This document shows positions 20,921 to 22,390 of a stretch of DNA of 22,390 bases, piece after piece. A program made the position numbers and the translations under genes. This stretch comes from a virus, in IMG/VR virus record IMGVR_UViG_3300031885_000129, positions 1-22,390 of that record; one strand, 5' to 3'. Numbering within the stretch: the stretch's first letter is position 1; each line of letters starts with the position of its first letter. A model generated the notes under the pieces. It saw only the letters and a program-made list of their open reading frames with translations, did no database searches and was not told the DNA's origin.

Positions 20921-22390
20921 CAGACTATCTTGGACCCCTAACTCTCGGTACTAGTAGCACCTATGTGCTCACCAAGTGGGCGTTGGCCGGCGACACCGCC
21001 GACCTCGAGGTCATTGTCCGCGGTACGACTGCTGGCACGCTTACAACTTATATGGAGGCGCTCGTCGCGCAGCTTCGCGCAGGCAACTCCTACGCGCACT
21101 ACCAGCCCGGCGTGACGAACCCGGTGGTCTACTCCGTGACCGGCGTGACGAACTTCAAGCAGGATGAACTCAATACATGGCTCGGCTTCTGGCAGCGGGT
21201 CTCATTCACGCTAAGTCTTTCCGGTATGCCCGCCGGGGCGCTCACTACGCTCTACAACGCCGCATCGACGCTCACGCCCACCTCTGTCGCCCTCAGCGCC
21301 CTGCTCGGCACGAATCCAACGCTGCTCGACGTGACCATCGACGACAGTAGCGGGAACGACATGCACAGCGTCTGGTGCGCGCTCGCGCCCACGGCCCTGT
21401 CCGACGCGAAGTGGCGCGTCTATGCCTCTGCTCTGACGTGGACGACGATGAGCAGCGGCGGCGCGGATACGGCCATGTGGAACAACAACTCGCGCTACAC
21501 GACCTCGGCGACCTATCAGACCGCGCCGCTCGACAATTCGCAGTATCCAATGGGCAAGTACCGTCTGCTGGCGCGCGTGAAGCAGGCCGCGGGGACCGGC
21601 TGGGTCAAGGACAGTCAGAACGACGTCGCCATAGCAGTAACGCGCACCACGCCGCACCTGCTCGTGATCGGTGACCTAGACCTACCCGTAGCTGATACGG
21701 CGACGGGCACGGCCGCTAACCTGACCCTCTCCGTGAAGAGCGACGGCACCAACCGCCTCGACGTCAACGCCTTCCTGCTCATCCCGCTGGACTACGGCTT
21801 CTTCTCATGGCATCACGATACGTCGACCACCGAGATAGACCAGCTCGACGTCGGCCCCACGGGCACCTTCATGGACGGCATCTGCGATACGACCTACCTC
21901 AGCGGCGGCCCGCTGGTGGCACGCACTCTTGCCGCACACGTCGGCACGCTGGTCGCCACGGCCTCGCCCTCGGGGACTTCGTGGCCCGCCGACTGGGGAC
22001 GCACCGACGGGACCGACGTGACTGCCGTGAGTAGCAAGTTCCACGTCGACTTACTCACCGAGAGCAAGTTCGCCTGGTATGCGGCCACGAACCTCGCCAC
22101 GCCGCTCATCATCCCCGGCGCTTGGTACGAGCTGACCCTGACGCGGCAGGTGACGGCGCGCTCGGCGGGCGCGGCCACGGTGGACATCGTCTGGCAGGAC
22201 GTAGACGGCAATACCGTCCTCACGCAGAACCTCTCCAGCGTCACGGCCACCGATGCCTCGCCGGTCAACCTCGAACTGTACGCCAAGGCTCCCGCTCATG
22301 CGGCGCGGGCACAGGTCAAGGTCGGCGGCGGCACGGGCGCGACCATCACCGCGGACTTCTCGGCGGTCGTCCTGCGACGCTGCCCGCTGC
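20917..22390 (+). CDS. Distal tail/minor tail protein, 3'-truncated by window edge
   Basis: The ATG at 20917 overlaps the tape-measure stop (ATGA) and the frame stays open to the last base, giving at least 491 residues. The N-terminal ~120 residues (LTLGTSSTYVLTKWALAGD, LEVIVRGTTAGTL, YSVTGVTNFKQDELNTWLG, VSFTLSLSG) have the character of a distal tail (Dit-like) hub protein. Residues ~185-300 form a jelly-roll-like domain (MGKYRLLARVKQA, LPVADTATG, NAFLLIPLDYGFFSW). The last ~120 visible residues begin another beta domain with WYELTLTRQVTA and VDIVWQDVDGN. Strong GC bias resembles the first gene of the window. Its place after the tape measure makes it a tail-tip component that starts tube assembly and carries receptor-facing domains. 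The several short frames overlapping 20976-22299 on both strands are shadows. Confidence 0.82.
   Translation, partial: MTDYLGPLTLGTSSTYVLTKWALAGDTADLEVIVRGTTAGTLTTYMEALVAQLRAGNSYAHYQPGVTNPVVYSVTGVTNFKQDELNTWLGFWQRVSFTLSLSGMPAGALTTLYNAASTLTPTSVALSALLGTNPTLLDVTIDDSSGNDMHSVWCALAPTALSDAKWRVYASALTWTTMSSGGADTAMWNNNSRYTTSATYQTAPLDNSQYPMGKYRLLARVKQAAGTGWVKDSQNDVAIAVTRTTPHLLVIGDLDLPVADTATGTAANLTLSVKSDGTNRLDVNAFLLIPLDYGFFSWHHDTSTTEIDQLDVGPTGTFMDGICDTTYLSGGPLVARTLAAHVGTLVATASPSGTSWPADWGRTDGTDVTAVSSKFHVDLLTESKFAWYAATNLATPLIIPGAWYELTLTRQVTARSAGAATVDIVWQDVDGNTVLTQNLSSVTATDASPVNLELYAKAPAHAARAQVKVGGGTGATITADFSAVVLRRCPL

Noticed and set aside
20976-22299. Several short open frames on both strands near the right edge
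   Set aside because: They overlap the continuous frame from 20917 to the window end, which has clear tail-protein character. High GC makes spurious open frames common.
1-22390. Anti-phage defence, toxin-antitoxin or other accessory cargo system
   Set aside because: Every gene of recognisable type is a virion structural, packaging or assembly gene, and the remaining small genes sit inside the same operon with no cargo-like features.

Overview
This window is a densely packed, single-strand (all +) structural module of a tailed double-stranded DNA bacteriophage or prophage. The evidence is the family content: large terminase, HK97-type portal, S78/U35-type prohead protease, HK97-fold major capsid protein, neck proteins, tail-tube proteins, tail assembly chaperones with a -1 frameshift, a 1703-residue tape measure and a tail-tip protein. 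There is no sheath or contractile baseplate gene, so a long non-contractile (siphovirus-like) tail is most likely. By the usual rule of about 0.15 nm per tape-measure residue the tail would be near 250 nm. The host cannot be named from the window. The GSASL-like repeats and the domain architecture recall minor tail proteins of actinobacterial phages, but that is only a resemblance. No tRNA, integrase, lysis or host gene is visible.

Layout. 1-486: 3' part of a tail/receptor-type protein. 487-4353: a 1288-residue protein made of 74 copies of a 14-residue repeat interrupted by one jelly-roll-like domain. 4350-8441: small conserved phage protein, terminase, portal and protease, mostly joined by ATGA-type overlaps. 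8456-9793: major capsid protein, followed by an 11-bp perfect hairpin. 9854-11722: two paralogous fibre-like decoration proteins. 11740-13539: two tail-tube-type proteins between two small unknown genes. 13545-15111: neck and tail-completion proteins. 15132-15808: tail assembly chaperone G and its -1 frameshifted G-T form (slippery GGGAAAA). 15809-20920: tape measure. 20917-end: distal/minor tail protein, open at the window edge.

How the genes work together: portal, protease and capsid protein (with an N-terminal scaffold-like segment) build the procapsid. Terminase packages DNA into it. Decoration proteins coat the head. Neck proteins close it and join the tail. G/G-T chaperones load tail-tube subunits onto the tape measure, and the tip protein starts the adsorption apparatus. 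The repeat protein and the first gene are probably surface or receptor-facing.

Two things stand out. The repeat gene keeps a constant protein pattern while its GC content falls steadily along its length. The window also has a compositional mosaic: GC-rich ends and a much AT-richer middle, with the right-hand boundary inside the tape-measure gene. Apart from a 60-base gap after the capsid gene there is no sizeable non-coding stretch.
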